Source: Zopfochytrium polystomum (taxonomy: Eukaryota > Chytridiomycota > Chytridiomycetes > Chytridiales > Chytridiaceae). Taken from it: 64,000 nucleotides of DNA. Location of the stretch: positions 1-64,000 of the forward strand of contig JAIVFJ010000001.1 of the NCBI GenBank assembly GCA_025765615.1, read 5' to 3'. Below are positions 35,659 through 49,941 of this stretch, one piece after another. The notes below the pieces were generated by a model. That model was not told the DNA's origin, ran no database searches, and saw nothing but the letters and a program-made list of their open reading frames with translations. Within the stretch, counting starts at the first letter, position 1. The number at the start of each line of letters is the position of its first letter. Both the position numbers and the translations under genes were made by a program.

Positions 35659-37386
35659 TCAGCGTCTTCCGTTATTGCTCTGCAGCGTCTCCTTCAGAAT
35701 CTGGTCCAGCCGTTTCCCGAAAACGTCGATGGTGAACTCGGCAACTAACTCTATTCCGGCCTGCCTCGCCCAGCTTCTTCCGGAACGCTCCTCTGCCCAT
35801 ACTAGGTCCCGCCTCGGGTCCCAGTAGCTTTTTAATTGCTTCTGCAAAGGCTTCTTCAGTCGGAGGTCGCAGGAACCCGGTCACGCCGTCAACGATGGAT
35901 TCGGTCGGGCCGCCGCTGTTGACTGCAATGACGGGCAGGCGGGCAAACATTGCTTCGACCGGCACGATGCCAAAGTGCTCGTTGCTGGGGGTGTAAAGAC
36001 AACAGATTCCGTGGTGAAGCAGGTAGGTTCTCTGTGACTCTGTGAAGGAGAGGACAAAGAGGATGTTCGCAGCGCTGACCGCAGCTTTGTCTTCGACGGC
36101 CAAATCCCGACGCAAAGTCATCGACTTTAGGCCGAGGGACTCTGCGAGCTGAACCAGCTCCTTGTGATACTCAACATTCTCCGAGACTCTCGAGTCGTAG
36201 CCGCCTAGTTTATAAGACGGATGTTTAAATTCAGTGGTGTGCTTCACGCGACGACCTGCAACGAACCTCCAACTACAAGCTGGAGACTCTCGAACTGCTT
36301 CACGGATTCTCGAAGGTGAGCGAAAGCTTTCACCGCAAGCTCCACATTCTTCTTCCGTTCGAATCGATTGAAAGAGATAAGCATCGTCTTGTTGCTAGAA
36401 GTGGAAGCGATTAAGGTGAACAGAACGAAGTAAAATTCAGTCCAAGGAAACGCGTCGTTTCGACGGACCTCTTCAACTTTTTCACACTTTCGTCGTCAAG
36501 ATCGACCGGGTTATCGTATGCCTCTGTGCGGATGCCGGGGTAGAGAATGGCGGGCTTCGACTTTATCATTCGGAATGAATCTTGGAAGACGCCCTGAGTG
36601 AATTTGCTATTGACAACGATTGTGTCGGCCATTGCTTCCAAAAAAAAAAAAAAGGGAAAAAAAATGAGATGATTGATAAAGCGAGTCGAACTCCGAGCCC
36701 CAAACAGACCAGTCGTGACCTCCTCCACGAAGTCGACGGGGAGTCGGTACAGCTTCTTGACGAACGAGTCTCGCTTGGAGAGAAGCTTGTCGGGGAAATG
36801 GCAATAGAACAGAATCTACAAACAGAGCAGCATGGTTTGAGAAGCGCGTTCCGACTGAGTATGGTGAAGAGGTCGCCACCAGCTCACTTTGCTTCCGGTC
36901 AGTCTGAGGAGCGGAATCGAGACGGAAAGCTGATCGACAAAGATGACGGCGGGCCGCGATCTCGACAGGAAGATGCACGCGGCCAGCCACAGGTTGCGCA
37001 GCATGGCGAAGAGAATGTACCCCTTGCCGAAGATGCTGCGAGGCAATCCAGTCGCCCCTCACCTCCACGCTGAGCGTCCCTGCGACGATCACGATTTAGG
37101 CTGTTTATTTCAATTTTCACGCGTAGGAACGACAGCGAGGCGAAAGTTGTGCTCACCGTCTCGCGTTTCCTCAAAGCAGTGGCTGCGGTCAGTGGTGGGA
37201 AGTGTAAATGGACACGGTGTGGCCGAGGGCCTGCAACTGGGTGGCCGCATCGACGACGAGGCGTTCGGCGCCACCTACACGGGAAAGGCGGGGAGGCAAT
37301 CGAGCCGGCGTGAGCATGCTGGGTGGCGATCTGAGCGAGCGCAACCTGCCTATGCCCAGATCTGGATGGACGAAGAGGACTTGCAT
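35659..37386 (-). CDS. ALG2: ALG2 alpha-1,3/1,6-mannosyltransferase (several frame breaks)
   Basis: Glycosyltransferase family 4 enzyme that adds the second and third mannoses to the dolichol-linked oligosaccharide on the cytosolic ER face. Recognisable blocks in order: MQVLFVHPDLGIGGAERL, RGDW, a hydrophobic YILFAMLRNLWLAACIF segment (membrane association), ILFYCHFPDKLLSKRDSF, TIVVNSKFTQGVF, ISFNRFERKKNVELAVKAF, YDSRVSENVEYHKEL, and the catalytic EX7E region in EHFGIVPVEAMF with AVNSGGPTESI. ATG 37386 fits the family start. At least six exons are needed; intron 1 seems to use a GC donor (ATAG|GCAGGT). Frame breaks near 37190, 37055 and 35800 each look like one extra base, with conserved sequence on both sides, so the gene may be intact in the organism. 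It is divergent from SEC15 with 89 bp between start codons. Confidence 0.88.
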
Positions 37387-37475
37387 GGATCGCGTCGACT
37401 CTCCGCTCTTTCTGTGTCTGACACGGGCGGTCTCCAAAATTGTCTTGTTTCAACCAGCGATCCGGGACGAGAGGA
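37387..37475. promoter_or_regulatory. 89-bp bidirectional promoter between ALG2 and SEC15
   Basis: The two start codons point away from each other with only 89 bp between, so both core promoters must overlap here or within the coding ends. No canonical TATA box is visible. Confidence 0.6.
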
Positions 37476-40400
37476 ATGAACGCACAGCTGGCCCAGCTCG
37501 CACGCGAGGCAAGTTGCAGCGAGTGCTTTCGTGCGAGGGATCACCGCTCGATACGAGCCACATATTTTGCCACTGCAAGCCGCTTTACTCGTTTACTTTT
37601 GGATCCCGTGCTCCCAACAGCTCGTATCAGTCGACTCGGAACAAGCAGCCAGCGATGCGACGACCGAGAATTTCGACCAGATTTCGTTCACGATCAAGAC
37701 GATCCTTCAGTCGGGAAAGGAGGAGGCGTTCACGGAGCACCTGAATCAGTTCATCCAGCGAAAGGAGCAGGAAATTGAAAAGATGTGCAACTTCCACTAC
37801 CAGGTCTGACGTTTTTGTTTGGCTGAGGTCAGGAACAGTCGTTGAATCTAAACAGTCGACATGATCCAACAGGAGTTCATCCAATCTGTGGATCAGCTTT
37901 TGAAAGTCCGACAAGGAACCGTGTCATTGAAGGCCAAAATATCGCAATTGAACGGCGAAATGCAAGCGACGGGGCAAAAGATTATTGAAAAGGTCATTCG
38001 ACTGCCTTCCTTCGCGCTCGATGCTTGCAACACTGATCCCGCATTTTTAGAAAAAAGAAGCAATCGAGCAACGGCGAATGCTCTTGAATGTCGAAATCGC
38101 GATGGAGGCAACACAGACGTGCATCTTGGTTCTGGACATTGCCAACAAAATCAACAATCAAATAGCTTCGCGGAAGTACTACTCGGCGCTGCGGGTTCGT
38201 CGTGATTCCAAAGACTGCCAAGCTTACCTGAACACACGACTGCAGCTTCTGCAGGACTTGGAAAGCGTGCATTTGGCAAAAGTCAAAGAATTTAGTTTTG
38301 GAGAGGCACTTGGTAAGGGCGATCTTTTTGTACTTTCGGTGGTGTCTTGACATTGGAGCCCGTCGTTCATCAACAGAGAACAGTATCCCGCTCCAAAGAG
38401 AAGCTATCCGGCAAGCAGTCACAAAAGAGGTCCGCGAGTGGTTTGTCACGTCAGTACTGGCTCGTTTGTCCGGGGAATGGTTGTATTGAGATCCCAATAT
38501 CTCCTGCAGAGTGCAAGGAGCGATGCGCAAAGTCGGCCGAACTGCATTCGAAGCAGCGGCGAATCAACAAGCCTGCGACACACGCGATAAACGAATCTCG
38601 GGAGAGTCTGTCTGTGGAAAAGTCGCTTGAAATTCTGCTGGCCGAAGGAGGGTCAGGCGAGTCAACTCGCCAATTGAACAAATACCAATCCTGACTAATC
38701 TTTAGACTTTGACCGCGCGAACGTACGAATCGATTTCAAGCCTCTCTACCAGTGTCTTCACATCTACGATATTTTGGGGTTCAAGAACGACCTGAAAGTA
38801 GAATACGAACAGAATCGACAGGTGAGGGTAGAATTGCGGTCAAGCGTGACTGTCGTAACGCTCCTATCCCCATGCAAGATGCAAGCCAGCCTGGTCTTCA
38901 AGTCCGACTTCAACCTCACCGAGAGCGAACTTCAAATCTTTCAGAACTTCCTGGCGGACATTCTCGGCTTTTTCATCATCGAAGCGGTTGTGCTGAACTC
39001 GACCCACGACTTTCGATCGCGGACGACGGTAGGGCTTACATTGCCATCCCCCTCCACGTCCCCAAATTATTCCTTTCTAACACTTTCGAAAGGTCGAGAT
39101 TCTGTGGGAATGCGCGGTCGATCGCATCAGTCACGTAATCACAAACAGCTTGGCAGAGTGCGAAAACCCCGATCTGTATCTCACCATAAAGTTGGACGTG
39201 CTCAATTTCATCATTGCGATTGAGCATTACAAGTACCACGTCGAAAAGCTGAAGGCGCTCATGCTGTCGCTGTTCGATCGCTACACCGAACTCATGAAGT
39301 CCAGGTGCAGCGAGCGAGTGATCGAGGTACGTCGGCATCAATCTTCTCTCCCACAAAAGCCCTTTCTTCTCTAAATCCTGCGTGAAGATCATCGAAGAGG
39401 ACGAGTACACCCCTATGATCGTGCAATCCTCCTGAGCACATGAGCGAGGTGGTGAAAGCGTTGAAGTACAAAGAGGAAACGAGGACGAGCGTGAAGTATG
39501 AATTGCTTTGTACGGCTGATTGGAACCTTCTAACAATGAAGTGCACGCTGCCAGGTTCCCAAGGACCCTTCCCTTCTCCAAAGCGATCCCGTCCTGTTGC
39601 GAGCAAATACGCTTTTTTGTCAATGGATTCTATCGCTTCGCTGACGGATTCGAGCAGAACCATAACGAAATGGACGATCTCCTAAAAAAGGTATTTCATC
39701 GATTCTGTACCGAGCCAAAAGAGGCCAACATTAAGGCGACCTTCAACCCTGACACCCCCCGCAGAGCCTCGAAAACCTTTTGATACAGAGCCTTGCCACA
39801 ACTCTCAGCCGCAAACTCTCTTCCAGCAACATGTCTCAGGCAGTTCAGATCATGATCAACCTTGACTACTTTGAGCAAGCGTGCCACGAGTTTGAAGAAT
39901 TGCTCATTGAAAAAAGGCAACCTCCAAGCATTTCCTGTACTCCGGCTGCTTACGACCAAAAAACCCAGATCTTCCCAGAGAGGCAGAATCACTCTTCAAG
40001 CCACAAACTCCTTCAAGGACATGAAGCTGTCGGCCGAAAAGAGAATATTCGAGCTTGTTAAAGCGAAGATTAAGGAGTTTTTGGAAATTTCAAACTACGA
40101 CTGGTAAGCCGCGCAGCTTGGGGGGGCTCATTGCTTGACCGTTGATCCCGGAACCCAGGACACCGACCCATCGGCGGGTAAACCCGAGTCCCGTACTTGC
40201 AAGGTCAGCGCAGCGATTGGCGGCGTCGATTTCTCACAGTTTTGCCCCTTTCAATCACGCAGACCTTCTTGATTATCTCATGTCGATGGTTAATTCCACT
40301 CTCGCGACGCTTCCTTCAAGCACCAAAAACTTTCTCTTCTTCGACTCTTTCAACACATTGGCAAACGATCTGATCGTAAGCGATGACACTGGGTCAAAGG

Positions 40401-40965
40401 GGAATTGAACCAGATTAACGCACCTTTTTGTTGTTGCTTTTGCAGGACGTGATCATCAACAAGTCGGGCAAAAAGATAAGCATGCTGTTCATGGAGAACC
40501 TTGAAGTCGACATCACATTCCTGGAAGACTTTGCGAAGAATCAGGGAGACGTTGATATCGGCGATGCATTTCTGGAGCTCAAACAGGTGAGGCCTTGCTT
40601 TACGAATCGCTCCCCCTCATCCCGCCGTCGCCAGACGATAGCGTTGATTCGGTCCGACAACTATGAAGACTACCTAAATAGTGGGCTCCGAGGGAAAAAA
40701 TACTCACGAATACGACCAGGAAACCTTGCACTCATTCTAGAGAAGTGAGTATTGAGCGAACGTTCTTCTTCACCTTTCTCTACTCAGCAACATTTGGCTC
40801 ATTCCCAATTTCAGGCTCAAGCAAGGCGAAACACCACCCTCGGGCCTGGCCTTCCACTTGACCAAAGCGATATCGCCGACGTCGCCGCACGGCGCCGAGG
40901 GCAATCGGAACAGCATTCGCAACATCAACTCGCTGTTGCCGGCGCTGAAGAAGCTTTTGAAATAG
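37476..40965 (+). CDS. SEC15: Exocyst subunit SEC15 (EXOC6)
   Basis: Multi-exon gene matching Sec15, the exocyst subunit that binds the Rab GTPase Sec4/Rab8 on secretory vesicles. Exon 1 (37476-37508) encodes MNAQLAQLARE and is followed by a canonical GC-AG donor, AG|GCAAGT; exon 2 starts at 37621. Recognisable blocks: QRKEQEIEKMCNFHYQ, KISQLNGEMQATGQKI, an ANKINNQIASRKYYSALR helix, LESVHLAKVKEF, QREAIRQAVTKEVREWF, RIDFKPLYQCLHIYDILG, FLADILGFFIIEAVVL, then the C-terminal domain ending NINSLLPALKKLLK at the TAG 40963-40965. Length (about 780 residues) fits the family. A frame break near 39433 (one extra T before GAGCACATG) and perhaps another near 38620 interrupt the coding sequence. Confidence 0.88.
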
Positions 40966-41312
40966 ATGTGTATCTGATTGTGTTCTGATGGACAAAATTT
41001 CAATCGCCGCTCGAAATCTGGGGGGAACGGGGGTTGTGGGAGCGAAGAGCGCCACCACCTGCACCCGTGCACTCGCCGTCCACAGATCGAGGAATTACCC
41101 CGCCTGCAAGGAGCAGCATCCGTTTTAGACGGGTGCACGACCACCACATAGCGATCGAAAGCACGCACGCGGCAAAGCGGCAGATTCAAGTCTCGCGTTT
41201 TCGGATTGGGCCATTGCCGATCTTGTGTTGCCCGATCTCTCGCCCTCAATCGCCCGCATCCTTCCAGTGTCCTTCCCTTTCCCAGCGCTCTCCACCCTCC
41301 CCTCATCTCACG
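40966..41312. other. SEC15-kinesin intergenic region
   Basis: 347 bp holding the 3' end of SEC15 and the promoter of the kinesin gene. A pyrimidine-rich stretch (about 41225-41310) precedes the kinesin ATG. No other gene seen. Confidence 0.4.
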
Positions 41313-45111
<3,799 letters not shown>

Positions 45112-45792
45112 TAAGCGAAACGGGGTTGGTTGGGTGGAGTGGGTGGAGTGGGGTGAACGGAGCAGTGCAAAAAGGGTGAACAGGCAGTAATAGTTTTTTT
45201 GTTGAGTGCGGCCGAGGAGGCGTGTGGACGTGGAGTGCTGAGCTCCTCGGTGGAACGTCCGAAGGTCAAAATATGAAAGGCGGGCGAAGAAGTTTGGGTG
45301 ACAACGGACAACGGGCACCGCGGGTAAAACGTTCGAACAGACATGATCGCTTTAGCGCGTCTCCTTTTTTACGAAAGGAGTGGGCCAGGGGGAAGGGGGG
45401 CTCTTAGTACAGGAATTCTTTCGCGAGGGGAAAATGACAGGGGAAAAAAAAAACAGGATCGACACAACGCAACCTAGGCCAGAGTCTTCAAAAGAGGCCT
45501 CGGGGGGCGATACAACAACACACACTTCCAGAGGCACCTACAATATTAATATCTCCTTGTCTGCCCGACCGGCAATCGCTTCCGGCACCAACGTGCATAG
45601 TGTTGAAGCGCTCAAGAATGGAGAAGCAGGCATCCGTTTGAGAAATGAAGCAGAGCGCGAACGTTTGTTTGTCCGTGGCTCCAAGAAAGACTCTCTGCAT
45701 TTTCGTTCTTTATCTTTCGTCCATGCCATAACTCTCCAAACAGCCCCGCCCACAGCCACACGGCTTCAGAGCGCGCGACGTGCGGCACGCAT
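45112..45792. other. Intergenic between convergent kinesin and HIS5
   Basis: No family-like frame. A CCTGT/poly-A stretch near 45440 may relate to transcript ends on either strand. Confidence 0.35.
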
Positions 45793-46249
45793 TCACTCGA
45801 CAACAACCTTCCCCAACAACCCCGCGATCCTCTCCAGCAGCACATCATTCTCCCACTCGGTGCCGACCGACACCCTCAAGCACCCCTCGCAGCCCCACTC
45901 ATTCCCTCTAAACCTAACCACAACGCCCAGCGTCTCCGCCAACCTCTTGTACACCTCGAACGCCCACCTATTGTCCGGGCTCCCCGTCTCCGGGTCGACG
46001 ATCTGCGCGAGTACAAAGTTTGCGTGGTTAGCACCCAGGATGGCGCCGACGCGCGGGAGGGCTCCGAGGGCGGCGGCGAGGCGAGCGCGCTGGACGGCGA
46101 TGCGGGCGGCGTTTGCACGCATGGTGGAGAGGGAGGACGGGTGGAGGGCGGCGTTGGCGAGGAGGGAGGTTGGGGTGGAGATGTTGTAAGGGGCTTTTGT
46201 TTTGTTGAAGAGGGCGGCGATGGCGGGGCTCGAGATGGAGATGCCGAGG

Positions 46250-46283
<34 letters not shown>

Positions 46284-47333
46284 TGCGGTGAGTGTGTGTG
46301 CGTGAGTAAGCCTTTGTTGCTCTAATGCGAGGAGCAACGCCTCAAGCGTCTCGCGCTTACCGAATACCGGCGAGGCCAAACGACTTTGAGAGCGTCTGTG
46401 TGACAATCAGGTTCGGGTACTTTTCGACCCAGGTCGCGACGCTCGCGCCGTCCTCGCAAAAGTCAATGTACGCCTCGTCGACGAGCACGATTCCCTTATA
46501 CTCTTCAAACTCGAGCAGCTCCCTGACGTCCTCCTTCCTGATCAGCGTCCCCGTCGGGTTCCCCGGCGAGCACAAAAACACAATCTTGACTTTCCCCCCC
46601 TCCCTCCGGATCGCGTCCTTGACTTTGGGCACGTCGAGCTGGAACGCGCCGCCGTCGACGACGAGGGGCACCTGCACGACGGCGACGTCGTTTGTTTGCG
46701 CGCAGACGGCGTACATGCCGTAAGTGGGCGGGGTGGTGAGGATCTTGTCCTTGCCGGGGACGCAAAAGACGCGGACGGCGAGGTCGATGGACTCGTCGGA
46801 CCCGACGCCGAGGAAGAAGTGGGAGGGCGAGGAGAGGCCGCGGAGGGCGGCGAGGCGGGCTTTGAACTCGCTTTGGTGCGGGTCGGGGTAGCGCTCGAGC
46901 GGGGCGGAGGCGATCAGGTCGGTGAGCGCGGCAGCCGACGGGTCCGAGGAGGCAGAGGATGCGGCGGCGGCTGCTGCTGAGGCGGCGGCGGCGGCGACGG
47001 ACGGGATGGCGGGTCCGAACGAGTTTTCGTTTGCGTCGAGAAGGATGCCAGTCGAGTAGTCATCGCGGGCGCATCTGTACGGCTGCGGTTATTTTGCGTG
47101 GGGTGTTGCGCGTGGGCGTGGGAGGGAGTGGTCAGTTGGTAAGGCCCAGAGCAAGACGGGTGAGAAGCGACAGACTCGTTCCAAACGCACGCACACGCAC
47201 GCACGCACGCACGCGCACACGGTTAGTGGCGGTGATGGTAGGTAGTCAGTCAGTCAGTCACCTTGAGGGCCCAGATGTTTGGGCGCACGATGGCCTGCAG
47301 GTCGAAGGCGGCGGCGGACGAGGACGACGACAT
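45793..47333 (-). CDS. HIS5: Histidinol-phosphate aminotransferase (HIS5/HisC)
   Basis: Three exons (47262-47333, 46361-47082, 45793-46249) join in phase to 416 residues. It converts imidazole-acetol phosphate to histidinol phosphate with glutamate, using PLP, in histidine synthesis. Blocks: VRPNIWALKPYRCARDDYSTG, LLDANENSFGP, GSDESIDLAVRVFC, PPTYGMYAVCA, SPGNPTG, VLVDEAYIDF, and TLSKSFGLAGIR with the PLP Lys at about residue 257. The C-terminal domain ends with FVLAQI and LRVSVGTEWENDVLLERI. An Ala/Ser insertion of about 25 residues after NSFGP is unusual. Intron 2 has a 32-base poly-A (gene sense) immediately before the acceptor AG. It is divergent from the PHO13-like gene. Confidence 0.93.
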
Positions 47334-47714
47334 GGCGAGCGGGGCGAGCTGTGTGATTCGAGGCGTTATGTTCGATTTGATCGTGATTTACTAAATTGAT
47401 TTGAGCAAATTCACAATCGACCTTGTCATACCACGCTTGCTTGTTGACAAGGCAGACGGACCAACCAATCAAGTGGGACAAGCCTCCGTCGGTCTCTCTG
47501 CCTCTCTCTCTCTCTCTGTCTCTCTTCTCTCTCGCGCTCTCTCTCTCTCTCCTGCCATGATCAGATTTCCGATCGCTTGCCGATATTTATGAACGACAAC
47601 GACCGAGAAAACCAATAAAAAAAATAAAAAAAAAGAAAGAAAGAAAGAAAAGAAACGAAAAAAAGATATTTAACTCCGCCCCAACACCCGATCGCGACAG
47701 ACATACCAGCAGGC

Positions 47715-47755
<41 letters not shown>

Positions 47756-47759
47756 CAAT
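47334..47759. promoter_or_regulatory. Divergent promoter region of HIS5 and PHO13-like gene
   Basis: 426 bp between two divergent start codons. It contains CT-rich tracts (47500-47550), an A-rich stretch (47615-47665) and a CAGA tetranucleotide repeat that runs up to the ATG of the plus-strand gene. No TATA box is obvious. Confidence 0.5.
47713..47756. repeat. (GACA)n microsatellite in 5' untranslated region
   Basis: About eleven GACA units ending three to four bases before the ATG of the PHO13-like gene, so it lies in that gene's leader or at its promoter. Confidence 0.9.
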
Positions 47760-49696
47760 ATGAACACCCGCCGCCTCGAGACGGACGCCGACATGCGGGC
47801 CTTTGTCGATGGCGTCGACACCTTCCTGCTCGACTGCGACGGTGCGTATTAAATGCCTGCCTGCATCAGTGGGCGTGCCTACGTGTGACTGTTAAGCACG
47901 CGTGCGTGCGTGATCGCGCGTGTTAGGGTGACGAGGGGTGGACTCGGCCCATCCTCTCACCCCGCTCGATCGTTACCACTCGATCACAATCGTCGACCCT
48001 TACAATCGGATCACGATCACGATCATCCCCTCCCGCCCACACCCACCGCACTCACACACGCGTCCCCTCCCCCCGCTCCACCCCTGGCTCCACACACGGC
48101 CCCGCACAATGCCAACAAACACCGTCATCCATCACCTCTGCGCCACCACCACGCAAACAAAAACGCACACCCGCACCCCCCGTGCGGAACGCCCCGACTC
48201 CGGCGGCCCCGCCAGGCGTCATCTGGTCCGGCGACCACCTGATCCCAAATGTGCAAGAGACCCTGTCGACCCTCCGCGCAATGGTTTTCTTTTTTTTTTT
48301 GTTTTTTTTTGGCCCTGTTTTACGCTCATCCTTCCATGGAACTCACCTCGGGCTTTCGTCCCAACTCCCCGCTCTCCCTCCCACCCCCCAGGGCAAGCAA
48401 ATCATCTTTGTCACTAACAACAGCTCGAAATCGCGGCGCGCGTACCTGAAAAAGTTTCAGTCCCTGGGCCTGCAGGCGTCCGAGGTATCTTTTTCATTTC
48501 TCTTTTCCTCTCGTTTTTTTCCTTCTAAAACGCACGCAACACCTTCAGGACGAAATCTTTGGCTCGGCGTACGCGGCGGCGTACTACATCCGGCACACGC
48601 TGAATTTCGCGGCGGACAAGAAAGTGTTTGTGATTGGCATGTCGGGGATCGAGGAGGAGCTGGCGTCGGAGGGGATCAGCTACACTGGCGGCACGGTAAT
48701 TCCCGCTCCTCCTCTTTTCATATATTTTTGACGAAAATCAGTCCGACAACACAAACCTAAAATCCATGGGCGAGATGAGCACCGTCCAGCACGACCCTTC
48801 GATCGGCGCGGTGCTGTTCGGCTTCGACCTGGACCTGAACTACCGCAAGCTAGCGCGGGCGTACACGTACGTGCGGTCGGACCCGGAGAACGTGCACTTT
48901 CTCGCGACGAACAGCGACAAGACGTTTCCGGCGGGCGGGTCGCTGTATCCGGGTATTTACTTGTTTTTTGTGTGTTGGACGCAGGGCGTCTGATTCAATG
49001 GCGGCCACCACCCCCACCTCCCTCCAAGGGACCGGCGCGATGCTGGCGGCGCTGACGACGCCGCTGGGGCGCATGCCGACGATCTTGGGCAAGCCGGAAC
49101 AGACGATGCTGGACGTGATTGTCAACAAGTTAGTGTTTGCGACAAGGAAAGGGGGGAAGATTGAAGAAGGAATTGTCAACTCCCCTCCTTTTGATTTTTT
49201 TTTTTTTTCTCACCCGATGATCCCCTTCCGCAGGTACCACCTCGACCGGTCGCGGACGTGCATGGTCGGAGACAGGTAAAAGCGAAAGCCGTTTTCGCTT
49301 TCTGCTTTGGCTAGACCCACCCAACCCTTCCCAACACACACACACACACACACACAAAAAAAAGACTCGACACGGACGTGCTCTTTGGCAAGAACGGGTC
49401 GCTGCAGACGCTGCTGGTGCTGACAGGTCAGTTTTTTGGGCATCATCACAGGGTGGGCCGCGGGAGAGAGAGAGAGAGAGTAGAGAAAGGAAGCAACCCG
49501 CTGACCCATTTTTTGAACGTTGGGCGGTTTGATCGTGACACGACACACGACACACGACACACGACACGACGCACAATATGGCACAGGCGTGACGTCGCCG
49601 GCGGAGGCGGCGGCGTCGCCGATCAAGCCGGACTGCGTGGTCGAGTCGCTGGGGCGGGTGGGTCTTGCGCTGTCTGCGGCTCCCGCGGCGCAGTGA
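47760..49696 (+). CDS. HAD phosphatase, PHO13/phosphoglycolate phosphatase-like
   Basis: Nine exons fit in phase (47760-47841, 48216-48283, 48392-48484, 48549-48695, 48742-48952, 49029-49128, 49234-49275, 49365-49426, 49587-49696) giving 304 residues, close to the 312 of yeast Pho13. Motif I is FLLDCDGVIW with Asp25 as nucleophile and Asp27; motif II is FVTNNSSKSR; motif III includes GKPEQTMLD; motif IV is MVGDRLDTDV. The C2-type cap includes IGAVLFGFDLDLNYRKL. Family members remove phosphate from 4-nitrophenyl phosphate, 2-phosphoglycolate and side products of glycolysis, a metabolite-repair role in the cytosol. Splice sites are canonical, although the donor after exon 2 (GTTTTC) is weak. 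Confidence 0.92.
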
Positions 49697-49941
49697 TTAC
49701 GCGGCGCGCGTCGAACGAGCGATAGCGAGAGAGAGAGAGACGGAGAGAGAGACGGAGAGAGAGAGAAAGGCACGACGCGGGGGGTGGGGTGATGGCTTCT
49801 GCGTTATGCTGTGCTTGTCGTCGTTGGACGGGCGGGGCGCAGCCGCTCATGGACTTGTCACTTGCGATCAAAAAGCAAAGAAAGAGACGCAGATCGTCCA
49901 AACTTCACTGCAGATAATGCAGTAACCCCGCAAGGCAAACA
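49697..49941. other. Spacer with GA microsatellite
   Basis: Short intergenic stretch with GAGA repeats (49726-49767) between the PHO13-like and kelch genes, both plus strand. Confidence 0.5.
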
